The notes: generated from the letters alone by a model not told the origin. A stretch of 16,456 bases of DNA from JBDGSM01 sp042217615 (GCA_042217615.1 JBDGSI010000056.1:1-16456); one strand, 5' to 3'; positions 5,907 to 13,657 are shown, numbered from the stretch's first letter. Numbers and translations: made by a program.

Positions 5907-6302
5907 TTAAAGCTTTCTAACACTGTGAAGCTTCAGGAACTGGTCGCCTTCAGTCTTGTTAGAGTCCCGGTAACTCATGTTGAACAGATACATTTCCTTC
6001 TCTACAGTAAATATCCTCTTCAGTTCATGGATTTCGCCGTCTCTTTCAAGGCCTTCCAGCTTCACTATACGTTCTCCGTTATTGATGTAGAACTCTACGG
6101 TTTTCCCTGATCCTTGAGCCACTAGATCCACTGATTTATTGTCGAAGGCTGCAGTTGTCACAGGATTTGAGGCGTTAACAGAAGAATTTGCCTGGAAAAC
6201 TTTCTGCCTCTTTTTATCAGGTGAGGGAAGGCCTAAAATGTAGCCTGTACCTGTGGATAGTACCAGGACTGCTATCAAGAGGGATAGGAATCTGTAGTTC
6301 AT
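5907..6302 (-). CDS. Small exported or membrane-anchored protein, last gene of the AddAB-like operon
   Basis: A 131-residue protein with an N-terminal hydrophobic helix (about residues 4-25, FLSLLIAVLVLSTGTGYIL) that is either a signal peptide or a membrane anchor, followed by a hydrophilic domain of about 100 residues outside the cell. The exported part is rich in N-X-S/T sequons (NSS, NAS, NKS, NMS, NKT), fitting archaeal surface glycoproteins. Its ATG overlaps the stop of the helicase-nuclease gene as ATGA, so it is translated from the same transcript. Nothing in the protein suggests a DNA-repair role; the coupling may be fortuitous operon packing. The family was not recognised. Confidence 0.7.
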   Translation of the reverse strand: MNYRFLSLLIAVLVLSTGTGYILGLPSPDKKRQKVFQANSSVNASNPVTTAAFDNKSVDLVAQGSGKTVEFYINNGERIVKLEGLERDGEIHELKRIFTVEKEMYLFNMSYRDSNKTEGDQFLKLHSVRKL

Positions 6303-9082
6303 GTATTATCTTGAGGGATGTCAAGTTCTTTAATTGAAAGGGATCCATTCTCTTTTACACAGACAATCTTGCCTTCTACAGGTTTGTCAAATTTCTGTTC
6401 AAGGCCTTTAACATAGGTTTTAAGCTGTTTGACGTACTGCTCCATGTTTCCTGGGTGGGAGTCTGTCTTGTACTCGATAACTTCTACTTTCTCCTCTGTC
6501 TTATGCACAAGATCTATTACTCCGCTGTAGACTTTTCTTCCTGAAGAAACTCTTATCTCCTTTTCAGCTTCTTTAATTCCCTGAAGAGAGTCAATAAATT
6601 TTTTAACTGCTTTCTGCCTCTTTGTGGAGGCGTCTGCATTGTTTTTGACGTATTTTTCTGCGAATCTGTGAAGTTTTTCTCCTTTTTCTCTGTCGCCTTC
6701 TTCCTCTACCTCCATCTTTGAGTGGACGGAAAGCAGTTCTTTCCTCTCTCTATCAGGTTTCTCTGCCTCGAACACTTCCAGTTTTTCTTCATCAACCTTT
6801 ACATCTTTAATATCGGGTTCAAGCATTGAAGCTTCTGGATCAAGGCCTTTGAAGAAAGTTGATTCCCTTCCTTCTTCAGCAGTTATGAAGAGGTGTTGCT
6901 CGGCTCTGGTCATGGCCACATACATCAACCGTCTTTCCTCATCGTAGTCTCCGGAAAGAGATTTCATCAGGATCTCTGTCCTCCAGTTATCGTATTCAAA
7001 GGCTAATCCCTCGTTCCTGTAGATTTTTCTCTGTCTAAGGCCTACAGGATCTTGATAAGTTATAGCTTTAGAGTCCGAATTCTTTGAGGGAAACTTGCCC
7101 TGGTTAACATCCGCTATGAAAACCGCAGGGTATTCAAGGCCTTTCGCGGCGTGTATTGTCTGGATTTTAACTGTGTTCCTGTTTTTTGAGGAGTCTACTT
7201 CGTATATCTCGTTTTCTTCAATATTCTCCTCTATGAACTGGATTAGTTCGCCTAGGTTCATGTAGCTGGAGGTGAATACGTCTGTAAGAACTTCTGTTAT
7301 CCGGTCTGTGAAGGCGTTGGAGTAACCGTATTTTTTGAAGACTGTTCTGCAGACCCCGCTGACTGAGTTAAGTTCACCTAGTTTTTCCCTGAAGGCCTTC
7401 ATGTCTTCCGGGTACTCGTATTCTTCGTCTTCTTCCAGGATTTTCCTTGCTTCTTCAAGTCTGTAACCTGCTCTTTCAAGGATTACTGCCCAGCCATTCC
7501 TTGAGTGCTTGTTGTTAAGTACTCTGAGCCATGCAAGAAGCAGGATGGCAGGATCGGTCTTGAATAGCTCTACACCTCCTTCATATGCGACGGGTATGCC
7601 GTGTTCCCGAGCTTTCTCCTGTAGTTTAAGGCCGAATCCTCTGGTACGTGTAAGTACAGCTACATCTTTGTAGTCCAGTTCTCTCTCTTCTTCACCGTAA
7701 ATATAGTCAGGGTTTCCAACTATCTCAAGGATCTTGGTTAAAACAGCTTCAACCTCTTCCTCAGCAACATACTTCTCTATACATGACTCCTGATTCTCTA
7801 TCTCTGATTCAAGGCCTTTAACGCTTTTTTCATCAACGTTTTCGTACTTGTTTGCTGGAAGGCCTAGACTCTGTTCCGCCAGATCCAGGATCTGCTGTGT
7901 TGACCTGTAGTTCTTTGTCAACTTGATTTCCTTAACTTCTTCCACAGGGAAGTCTACCCTGGTCCTGTCCCTGTTCAGCTCTTTCTTGAACTTTTTCAAC
8001 CGCTGACGGAACTCCTTAATGTTCTCCACTGAAGCATACTGGAAACTGTAGATACTTTGCTTCCAGTCGCCTACAGCAGCAATATTAGGTTTATCCGCCA
8101 GCAGCAAGGCAAGCTTGAACTGGAGAGGATTAGTATCCTGAAACTCGTCAATCATCATGTACTCAAAGCTTTCACGCTTCCTAACACTGCTATCTTCCCT
8201 CAAAAGGATGTAGGCAAAAACCATGAGGAATGAAAAATTCAGGTAATTTCTTGAAAGACAGTAACGCACGTATTCAAAGTAGAGATCATGTATGAAGGCC
8301 TTAAGCTCTTCTCTATCCTCTTCAAAGGCTTTCCTGCCGAAGTCTTTTCTCACAGTCTTAGTTCCATAGCCTCCCCGTACATCCTCTTCTGTTGGAGCAT
8401 CCTCAGGAAAGTTCTTGTATTTGAAACTGTAGAGACGGGAACGGAGATCGCTCTGCTTCTGACCGTTTTCCGATTTCCGAGGCCTGTTAGCCTGTTCAAA
8501 CAGTTCAAGGAACTCTTCTTTATCGCCGTCCAGGAAGGCCTCTGTATCCTGGTACCAGCCTTCTTCCTCAGGGATTATGCCTTTAGAGGCCAAGGATTTA
8601 ACCAGGTGAAGAAGATTATCATAACTCCGTGTAATCCTGTAAAAATCGGAGTACTCAGGTCTTTCCTGGATAAAAGAATCCATGAAACGGTTAAATTCCT
8701 GTCGCTCACGTATCTGGCTTTCCAGGACATCAATGCTTTCAATCCTGTCATCTATACCTATCTCCTGAGGCACTGAGAAACCGTTTCTCTCCAGAATCTT
8801 CTGACAGTGACTGTGGAACGTTGAAATCGGAGCATCCCATATATCTGAGGCCTCGTAACCAGATTCTGAAGCTATTCTCTCCGCCATTTCATCCGCTGCA
8901 TTCCTTGTAAAAGTTGCAAGGAAAATATCGTCTGGTTCAGCGTTCTCCAAAATCTTAACGTATCTCCTAGTGATTGTAAACGTCTTGCCCGTACCTGCTC
9001 CTGCATTTACAAGGTAAAGGCCTTCAGTGTTCTTTACAAGTTTTTTCTGTTGCTTGTTGGGGGTTACACTGTCTTCTGTCAT
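6299..9082 (-). CDS. AddA/RecB-like UvrD-type helicase with C-terminal nuclease
   Basis: A 927-residue superfamily 1A helicase fused to a RecB-family nuclease. In order: Q motif TPNKQQKKL (7-15), Walker A AGAGTGKT (27-34), motif Ia TFTRNAADEM (57-66), motif II DEFQDT (312-317), motif III VGDWKQSIYSF (337-347), motif IV LTKNYRST (388-395), motif V TIHAAKGLEYPAVFIAD (642-658) and motif VI RRLMYVAMTRAEQ (717-729). The nuclease domain has KLHRFAEKYV (about 810-825), D857 in GVIDL, E870-Y-K872 and Q886-x-x-x-Y890, all the catalytic residues of the PD-(D/E)XK fold. With its partner it should unwind and resect double-strand breaks to make 3' ends for RadA. It is about a quarter shorter than bacterial AddA. 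It overlaps the AddB-like gene upstream and the exported-protein gene downstream by ATGA, one operon. Confidence 0.92.
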   Translation of the reverse strand: MTEDSVTPNKQQKKLVKNTEGLYLVNAGAGTGKTFTITRRYVKILENAEPDDIFLATFTRNAADEMAERIASESGYEASDIWDAPISTFHSHCQKILERNGFSVPQEIGIDDRIESIDVLESQIRERQEFNRFMDSFIQERPEYSDFYRITRSYDNLLHLVKSLASKGIIPEEEGWYQDTEAFLDGDKEEFLELFEQANRPRKSENGQKQSDLRSRLYSFKYKNFPEDAPTEEDVRGGYGTKTVRKDFGRKAFEEDREELKAFIHDLYFEYVRYCLSRNYLNFSFLMVFAYILLREDSSVRKRESFEYMMIDEFQDTNPLQFKLALLLADKPNIAAVGDWKQSIYSFQYASVENIKEFRQRLKKFKKELNRDRTRVDFPVEEVKEIKLTKNYRSTQQILDLAEQSLGLPANKYENVDEKSVKGLESEIENQESCIEKYVAEEEVEAVLTKILEIVGNPDYIYGEEERELDYKDVAVLTRTRGFGLKLQEKAREHGIPVAYEGGVELFKTDPAILLLAWLRVLNNKHSRNGWAVILERAGYRLEEARKILEEDEEYEYPEDMKAFREKLGELNSVSGVCRTVFKKYGYSNAFTDRITEVLTDVFTSSYMNLGELIQFIEENIEENEIYEVDSSKNRNTVKIQTIHAAKGLEYPAVFIADVNQGKFPSKNSDSKAITYQDPVGLRQRKIYRNEGLAFEYDNWRTEILMKSLSGDYDEERRLMYVAMTRAEQHLFITAEEGRESTFFKGLDPEASMLEPDIKDVKVDEEKLEVFEAEKPDRERKELLSVHSKMEVEEEGDREKGEKLHRFAEKYVKNNADASTKRQKAVKKFIDSLQGIKEAEKEIRVSSGRKVYSGVIDLVHKTEEKVEVIEYKTDSHPGNMEQYVKQLKTYVKGLEQKFDKPVEGKIVCVKENGSLSIKELDIPQDNT

Positions 9083-11649
9083 TTGGTTATCAGGTCTCGG
9101 TCAGGCAGGTCATCGGGATTTGCATCTAGAGGGAATCTGGAGTCTCTGTATTCGTTAAGTTCGCTGATTTTCTGTTGAAGGAATTCTTCAAACCTGTCGA
9201 TATCCTTTTTGAAAAAGTTCTGGCTGTGGAAATCTACAAGCTTTTTCAGCGCTGACTCTACTCCGTTCCTAACGTATTTGTAGTCTCCAACCTCTTTCTC
9301 TGCGTAATCCTTAAATTTCTCTGCAAAATCTGATTTAAGCATCTCTTCTTTATCATGAGTCTTTGGAGGACTGTTTTCTGCCATGAAATCTTTGAACTGG
9401 TGGCATCCAAGTTTTTCCAGTGTTTTCCTTCTATCATTGCTTTTTGCCACATCTTTAATCAGTTTTTCAAAGGCCTTATTTGAAGCTGCTTTTTCCTGAA
9501 AGGTTTCGGGGAAATAAGTAAGTTCTACTGTCTTATCGGCGTTTGAGGCCTTTCCTGCGACTTCTTCGCCTATGTTTTCCAGGAAGTGGAAGAATGTGAA
9601 GTTAAGCTCTTGGTCTGGGAACTGTTTTCGGTGGTAGGCAAGGTACATGGGTGCTTGGAAGTTGGGATAACGTTCTTCGCTGTGTAAACCGATCTTTGAT
9701 TTCTTAATTATCTTTTTACAGGATTTCTTTCTTCCTGATTTGTAGTCAACAAGGTTCTGCTTATTCTGTATGAAGTCGATTTTTCCTTTTCCTCCAAGCT
9801 CCTTGTCTTCAAACCACATCTCAGTGATTTTTGAACGGATAGGCTTACCGTATTTATCGGAGAAAATGTTTTTCTCCCGATCCTTTTTCTCGTAACTCTC
9901 TAACTCCTGTCTTGAAACCTCTTTCTCTTCCACAAATTCTCTGATGTTCTTTATACCTACTTTAAACTCTGTTTCAAGTTTTTCAAGATCCAGGTCATCT
10001 GCGTAAGGCCTTATACGGTTAAGCATGAACTCTACAACTTCAGCATCTTTTTTTTCTTCCATGAACTCTGGGTAGTTTACGTAGAACTCTGCGTAGTCGT
10101 GGAAAAGGTTGCCTTTCTCCAGTCTTTCTTCGTCAACGTCTGAAACCAGTTCTGAAACATAGTAGAAGCGTGGAGACATTGCAAGATTGTTTAGAGATGA
10201 CTGGCTTAATGCTTCAACTTTTTCCTGTTTGATTTCAAGGTTTTTTCTTTTGAATCCTGTACCTGATTTCTCTCCGCTGGGCTTAACTCTTTTATGCGGT
10301 AGCTGGCGGAAATTTGTGAACTCTTCCTCCAGAAGTTCATTTAGGTAGAAGCAGGGTTTGATATCCTCATTCATTTCCTTATCCTGGACCATGAAAACAG
10401 GTTTTCCGCTTTGAATCAGTGACTTAAAGTCCTTAAGATTATTTTCCTCTCTTTTATCCTGATTTATCCATGGAAGGCTCCTTGATTCCTCCCTCCAATC
10501 TGCATCCATCCCAACAAAAAATACTAGAGGCCTGTCAACACGTGAAACCTTTTTAGGATCTGCAAACAGCACACCATCCTCTTCAATATCCTCACTAGGA
10601 GCAAAACTGTCAAGATAGTACTCGATCTGGTTAATACGTCCCTCAGATACTGTTTCATCCTCAATATTTAACTCCTCTAAAATTGACTTGACAGAGTCTA
10701 AACCTCTGTCTGTAAACTCTTCATACTTCCTGACAACTTCTTCAAACGGCAAATGCCTCATAGCAGTGAAAAACTCTCTGAAGCTCTCCAGTTCGCCTTC
10801 TTCAAGGTCTTCAACAAATTTTTCAGTTCCTCCAGAAGGCAGAGGAACATTCAACTCCTGCAGCACCGGCTTAATATCTTTTACACGGACTCGTTTAGAG
10901 GAAAGACCTGTCCGCATCAAAGAAAGAAAAGTCCTTAAATCCTCGTCCTCAGAAAGATCCTGCTGCTTCAAATAAGGGATATCGGAGGCCTCAAGAAGAG
11001 ATTCCAGAAGGGTCTGGTAGCCGGAAGAAGGATTAACCACTACCCCTATATTCTCCGCACCATTATCCTCAATACTCTGCTTCAAGGCCTGTACAAGGCC
11101 GTTCGCCGAATTAAAAATATTGAACTCCGGAAGACTCCACCTTTCATCTGTGAAAACACTTATCTCTGTGTAACTGTCTGGAAGTATTTTCCTATCCAGA
11201 TTATTCAATTGGTAAGGAGCTATAACAGCTACATCTCTTTCTTCAGATACTCTATAGTTTTCTAAGGCCTTTAAAGGATTTTCTGTGTTTTTCAGTGTTT
11301 CTACTACTTTTCCAACAGCTTCTCCCTTGAAACCGTGGTCTTCCAGGTTTTCTAGGCTGCCTGTCTCTTTCCAGCAGCTTATAGCGTTGCTTAGAAGGTA
11401 GGAGGTCTGTTTCCAGCCAAGGCCTTTTTCATTTACAAGTTTAAGGAATATTTCTCTTTTGAAGTCTTCTTCAGCTAGTTCATCGCCGTAAGCCAGTCTT
11501 TGAGGTGTTGTAGCAAATTTACCTGTTTTTACAGTGTCTATTCTCCTGTTCAGTGCGTCAGCAGTGGAGGCTTCTGCCGTGAGGACCAGGCTGTAGTCTT
11601 TTACTTCTTCGTACAGTTGATCAAGGGATTTAGCTTTCTGGATTTCCAC
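9079..11649 (-). CDS. AddB-like protein: inactivated helicase region plus RecB-family nuclease
   Basis: An 856-residue partner of the helicase-nuclease gene, which it overlaps by ATGA. The N-terminal two thirds show no intact Walker A (SLVLTAEASTADAL where one would be expected), as in AddB/RecC-type scaffold subunits; VDRPLVFFVGMDADW (371-385) resembles the motif V-like strand of such folds. The C-terminal nuclease is complete: KGNLFHDYAEFY with H517, D625 in GKGKIDF, D635-Y-K637, and Q665-x-x-x-Y669. Bacterial AddB and Cas4 nucleases hold an iron-sulfur cluster with a Cys before Pro; here the matching element is LAMSPRFYY (489-497) with Ser instead, and no C-terminal cysteine trio is visible, so the cluster seems absent. 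The start is a GTG with a TATA box 22-31 bases upstream. Bacterial AddB also reads Chi; whether this one reads any motif is unknown. Confidence 0.85.
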   Translation of the reverse strand: MEIQKAKSLDQLYEEVKDYSLVLTAEASTADALNRRIDTVKTGKFATTPQRLAYGDELAEEDFKREIFLKLVNEKGLGWKQTSYLLSNAISCWKETGSLENLEDHGFKGEAVGKVVETLKNTENPLKALENYRVSEERDVAVIAPYQLNNLDRKILPDSYTEISVFTDERWSLPEFNIFNSANGLVQALKQSIEDNGAENIGVVVNPSSGYQTLLESLLEASDIPYLKQQDLSEDEDLRTFLSLMRTGLSSKRVRVKDIKPVLQELNVPLPSGGTEKFVEDLEEGELESFREFFTAMRHLPFEEVVRKYEEFTDRGLDSVKSILEELNIEDETVSEGRINQIEYYLDSFAPSEDIEEDGVLFADPKKVSRVDRPLVFFVGMDADWREESRSLPWINQDKREENNLKDFKSLIQSGKPVFMVQDKEMNEDIKPCFYLNELLEEEFTNFRQLPHKRVKPSGEKSGTGFKRKNLEIKQEKVEALSQSSLNNLAMSPRFYYVSELVSDVDEERLEKGNLFHDYAEFYVNYPEFMEEKKDAEVVEFMLNRIRPYADDLDLEKLETEFKVGIKNIREFVEEKEVSRQELESYEKKDREKNIFSDKYGKPIRSKITEMWFEDKELGGKGKIDFIQNKQNLVDYKSGRKKSCKKIIKKSKIGLHSEERYPNFQAPMYLAYHRKQFPDQELNFTFFHFLENIGEEVAGKASNADKTVELTYFPETFQEKAASNKAFEKLIKDVAKSNDRRKTLEKLGCHQFKDFMAENSPPKTHDKEEMLKSDFAEKFKDYAEKEVGDYKYVRNGVESALKKLVDFHSQNFFKKDIDRFEEFLQQKISELNEYRDSRFPLDANPDDLPDRDLITK

Positions 11650-11669
11650 GGTAGTAGGAGTAAAACTTC

Positions 11670-11680
11670 AATAATTTAAC
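11670..11680 (-). promoter_or_regulatory. TATA box of the AddAB-like operon
   Basis: GTTAAATTATT on the minus strand lies 21-31 bases before the GTG at 11649. This supports a leaderless mRNA that begins at or near this GTG, and is the reason for accepting the GTG as start. Confidence 0.55.
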
Positions 11681-11718
11681 CGTTTTACTTCAGAACTCTT
11701 TCAAAAGCTCGAATTTGT

Positions 11719-12354
11719 CTACTGCTCCAGGTATTCTTCAAGAACCTTTGGAAGGTTACGGCCTTTAACATAGCTGATACCGAAGTCCTCAGACCACTCA
11801 ATCACTCCTTTATCCTCAGTCACAAGCGTTGCATCCAGCTCCCTGGCCAAAAGTATCATATCAAGATCCTCACGTGAATCAAGAATACCCTTCCTCATAG
11901 TCTCCTTGTACTTATCCCTTAAATCAGAGATAACAACATCTTCAGCAGTATAATGCTCCTTCTCAGGTTCCTCAGTATCCTCCAGCTCTCTCACAGCTTT
12001 CTCCGCGTCACGAAGGCCTTTATTCACTCTCTCCCTCATATCCTCTATAAAGTTAGCTACTACCTCTCCAGGCACCGAAACCTCAAACCTTGAAGGACTT
12101 TTCTTTGACACCCAGGCCTCCAAACTCTCAATAACTTCTTCCTCGACATTGTTAGATCTTAAAATCTTTCTAAGCTCTGCAAAAGTGGAGGGAGGCATGT
12201 AAAACTCAAGGCCTTTCTTTCTGTTTGCTTCTTCAAACGTTTCAAGAAGCTGTTTCACAGCCGGTTCAAGGCCTTGGTTTTCATCTCTTATGTAGTTTGT
12301 CAGGAATGCGGAGGTGTCCAACACGTATTTTTTCTCAAGACCTTTGGTTGACAT
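11719..12354 (-). CDS. Protein-only RNase P of the HARP type (PIN domain; UPF0278, 'RNA ligase partner')
   Basis: A 211-residue PIN-domain protein matching the HARP family (homologs of Aquifex RNase P), long listed as UPF0278 or 'RNA ligase partner'. These enzymes remove the 5' leader of pre-tRNA without an RNA subunit. Diagnostic blocks are YVLDTSAF (10-17, D13), FYMPPSTFAEL (51-61, E60), WVSKKSPSRFEVSVP (81-95), DMRERVNKGLRDAEKAV (105-121), KGILDSREDLDMILLAREL (155-173) and TEDKGVIEWSEDFG (179-192). D13, E60, D163/D165 and D181 fit the acidic active site. The length is normal for the family. The helical spike between the last two blocks (about 119-145, acidic) is the region that oligomerises in this family. 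A TATA box precedes the ATG. Many archaea with HARP also have ordinary RNA-based RNase P, so whether this is the sole enzyme cannot be told here. Confidence 0.87.
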   Translation of the reverse strand: MSTKGLEKKYVLDTSAFLTNYIRDENQGLEPAVKQLLETFEEANRKKGLEFYMPPSTFAELRKILRSNNVEEEVIESLEAWVSKKSPSRFEVSVPGEVVANFIEDMRERVNKGLRDAEKAVRELEDTEEPEKEHYTAEDVVISDLRDKYKETMRKGILDSREDLDMILLARELDATLVTEDKGVIEWSEDFGISYVKGRNLPKVLEEYLEQ

Positions 12355-12387
12355 ATAGAAACCTTATTCTCGGTGAAGTTTTTTAGT

Positions 12388-12397
12388 GTATAAAAAA
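12388..12397 (-). promoter_or_regulatory. TATA box of the HARP gene
   Basis: TTTTTTATAC on the minus strand, 34-43 bases before the ATG at 12354, leaving room for a short leader that contains a weak AAGG about nine bases before the ATG. The same T-run may also help end transcription of the frameshifted gene that finishes at 12417. Confidence 0.5.
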
Positions 12398-12416
12398 TTT
12401 TGTTTGATCAGGCTGT

Positions 12417-12823
12417 TTACTCGTACTCCACTTCAATTTCCAGGTCTCCGTTCTCTTCTCTGATTTCTTCAGCCGCTGCCTCGTAGAAGGTATCCATTCT
12501 CTTCTCTCTTCTACCTTCCCAGTAACTCCCGATTACAGGTAATTCTTCAAGCTTTCCTCCAAAGGCAGGTCTTCCTAGGTACTGGGTGAAGGCCTCTTTT
12601 TCTGCTTTTTGCCTGCTTTCAGGACTACCTTCAGTCCAGTTCAGCCCTCTTCTCCTACCTTTTACGTGGAAATCTCATCTTCCTTTCTGTCCTGTCCCAA
12701 CTCGAACTTCTGTGTTAGAAGGCCTTCATTTAAATCTTCGGAGCTGTCTTCCATCTGTTTAAAACCTTCTTTATCGCTGAACTTTTTAGTATCGACTGGT
12801 GGCAGACGGTAGCTAAAATAGTT
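12417..12823 (-). pseudogene. Frameshifted unknown gene (acidic protein, about 112-135 residues)
   Basis: The minus strand reads as one protein split across two frames. The first part is open from 12823; its first ATG is at 12754 (MEDSSEDLNEGLL, then KFELGQDRKEDEI) and it hits a stop at 12664-12662. The second part continues as FHVKGRRRGLNWTEG and ends ENGDLEIEVEYE with TAA at 12419-12417. Restoring one base in the three-A run at 12670-12672 joins them into EDEIFHVKGRRRG without a gap. Codon use and acidity continue smoothly on both sides, and the region has two AGGCCT sites, so it is native DNA. It is either a recently broken gene or an assembly error. A block LGRPAFGGKLEELPVIGSYW follows, but no family was recognised. 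No start codon is found for the open 12755-12823 part. Confidence 0.7.
12813..12821 (+). promoter_or_regulatory. TATA box of the 12846 gene
   Basis: CTAAAATAG is centred 29 bases before the ATG at 12846 and supports a leaderless transcript beginning there, so the ATG is preferred to the TTG codons at 12834 and 12837. Confidence 0.5.
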
Positions 12824-12845
12824 CTACCCTGTATTGTTGAATATT

Positions 12846-13271
12846 ATGCCTGAGGAGATTGACTTTGAGGATCTTTCGGAAGGGATGAAACTATTGTTTA
12901 ACGACAGGAAGGCTCCTCTTACTGTAAAACAGGTGGGTGAGGAAGCTCTGGTTGAAGGCCCTGGCGGCGGAGAGTACATTATCTATAAAGATGGGGAGGC
13001 CTTACTGGTGGCGAGGAAAGGTAACAAAAGGTACTCGTCCTACTGCGAAGACCTTAGGGAGGTAGGTGAATGGCAGAGGCAGAACCATACCTGGACTCAC
13101 ACAGATACCGGGGCGAAGGTAACGGTAGAGAAGAAGGATAACGGGTTCTACACCATTAAATCTGAAGGCCTTGAGGAAGATATAGGAACTCCTAAGTACG
13201 GCTTCACCAACAGGGAGAAAGCAGTTGAGGAAGCCGAAAAATTTATTGAAAAACATAGAGAAGGCCTTTAA
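12846..13271 (+). CDS. Hypothetical acidic protein, 141 residues
   Basis: From the ATG the protein is 141 residues, soluble, acidic and without membrane segments. Its N-terminal half has FEDLSEGMKLLFNDRKAPLT, then VEGPGGGEYIIYKDG, a pattern reminiscent of small beta-rich haloarchaeal proteins in which a DDR-x-PLTV strand is followed by a GPRGG-Y turn; this is only resemblance. The C-terminal part has GFYTIKSEG and a closing helix REKAVEEAEKFIEKHREGL. A 12-base longer version from TTG 12834 is possible. It is the only + strand gene between 4676 and 16087, and ends with an AGGCCT site that includes the last two codons. A hairpin terminator follows 90 bases later. The function is unknown. Confidence 0.75.
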   Translation: MPEEIDFEDLSEGMKLLFNDRKAPLTVKQVGEEALVEGPGGGEYIIYKDGEALLVARKGNKRYSSYCEDLREVGEWQRQNHTWTHTDTGAKVTVEKKDNGFYTIKSEGLEEDIGTPKYGFTNREKAVEEAEKFIEKHREGL

Positions 13272-13361
13272 AACAGCAGAGCTTTTTCAAGACACAGCTT
13301 TAGCTCTAATACCTCTTCTCGCTGCCATATTAACTTCTGTAGTACGTGTTGAAGGCCTTTT

Positions 13362-13380
13362 ACCGGTCTAACCGGTTTTT
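13362..13380 (+). terminator. Hairpin plus T-run downstream of the 12846 gene
   Basis: ACCGG-TCTAA-CCGGT is followed directly by TTTTT. The stem is only five pairs but the arrangement is that of a terminator. It lies in the 186-bp gap 13272-13457, which otherwise holds four AGGCCT sites within or at its edges and, on the minus strand, a long T-run (13405-13411) that probably ends the cold-shock transcript. Confidence 0.45.
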
Positions 13381-13401
13381 GAGTAAAAGAGTTGAATAGA
13401 G

Positions 13402-13412
13402 AGTAAAAAAAG
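13402..13412 (-). terminator. T-run terminator downstream of the cold-shock gene
   Basis: The minus strand reads CTCTTTTTTTAC about 50 bases after the cold-shock stop codon. Archaeal transcription often ends at such T-runs without a stable hairpin. The evidence is composition only. Confidence 0.35.
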
Positions 13413-13457
13413 AGTGGGGAAAACCTTTTGAACTTCTTAGAGGCCTGAGCTACTTTT

Positions 13458-13649
13458 TTAGGCCTCGACTAGATTTACTGCTTTTGTTCCTTTGTCGCCT
13501 TCTTCCGTGTCAAACTCGACTTCTGTTCCTTCTTCTATAGCGTCTATATCAAGATCGTTGACGTGGAAGAATACATCGTCGTCCATGTCCGGGGTCTCTA
13601 TGAATCCGTATCCCTTTTCATCATGGAAGAAACTGACTTCTCCTTTCAA
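13458..13649 (-). CDS. cspA: Cold-shock domain protein (CspA family)
   Basis: A 63-residue single cold-shock domain that binds single-stranded RNA or DNA and melts RNA secondary structure. RNP1 is KGYGFIE (12-18) and RNP2 is VFFHV (26-30), with the surface aromatics F7, F8, Y14, F16, F27, F28 and H29 in place. The closing strand GTKAVNLVEA completes the OB fold. The protein is strongly acidic (DMDDDV, EEGTEVEFDTEEGD), as in haloarchaeal Csp proteins. The start is a TTG preceded by GGAGGTG at eight bases, a full ribosome binding site; no ATG is available. The stop codon is embedded in an AGGCCT site (GCC-TAA). Confidence 0.95.
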   Translation of the reverse strand: MKGEVSFFHDEKGYGFIETPDMDDDVFFHVNDLDIDAIEEGTEVEFDTEEGDKGTKAVNLVEA

Positions 13650-13657
13650 AAACTAAA

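Noticed and set aside
8288..8776. 162-codon + strand open frame opposite the helicase gene
   Set aside because: It lies entirely within the well-supported helicase-nuclease gene, with hydrophobic, Phe-rich composition typical of an antisense reading of acidic, Lys/Glu-rich codons.
13287..13328. 13-codon minus-strand ORF encoding MAARRGIRAKAVS
   Set aside because: It has a basic, ribosomal-like look, but it has no ribosome site or TATA box at a fitting distance and matches no small ribosomal protein I know.
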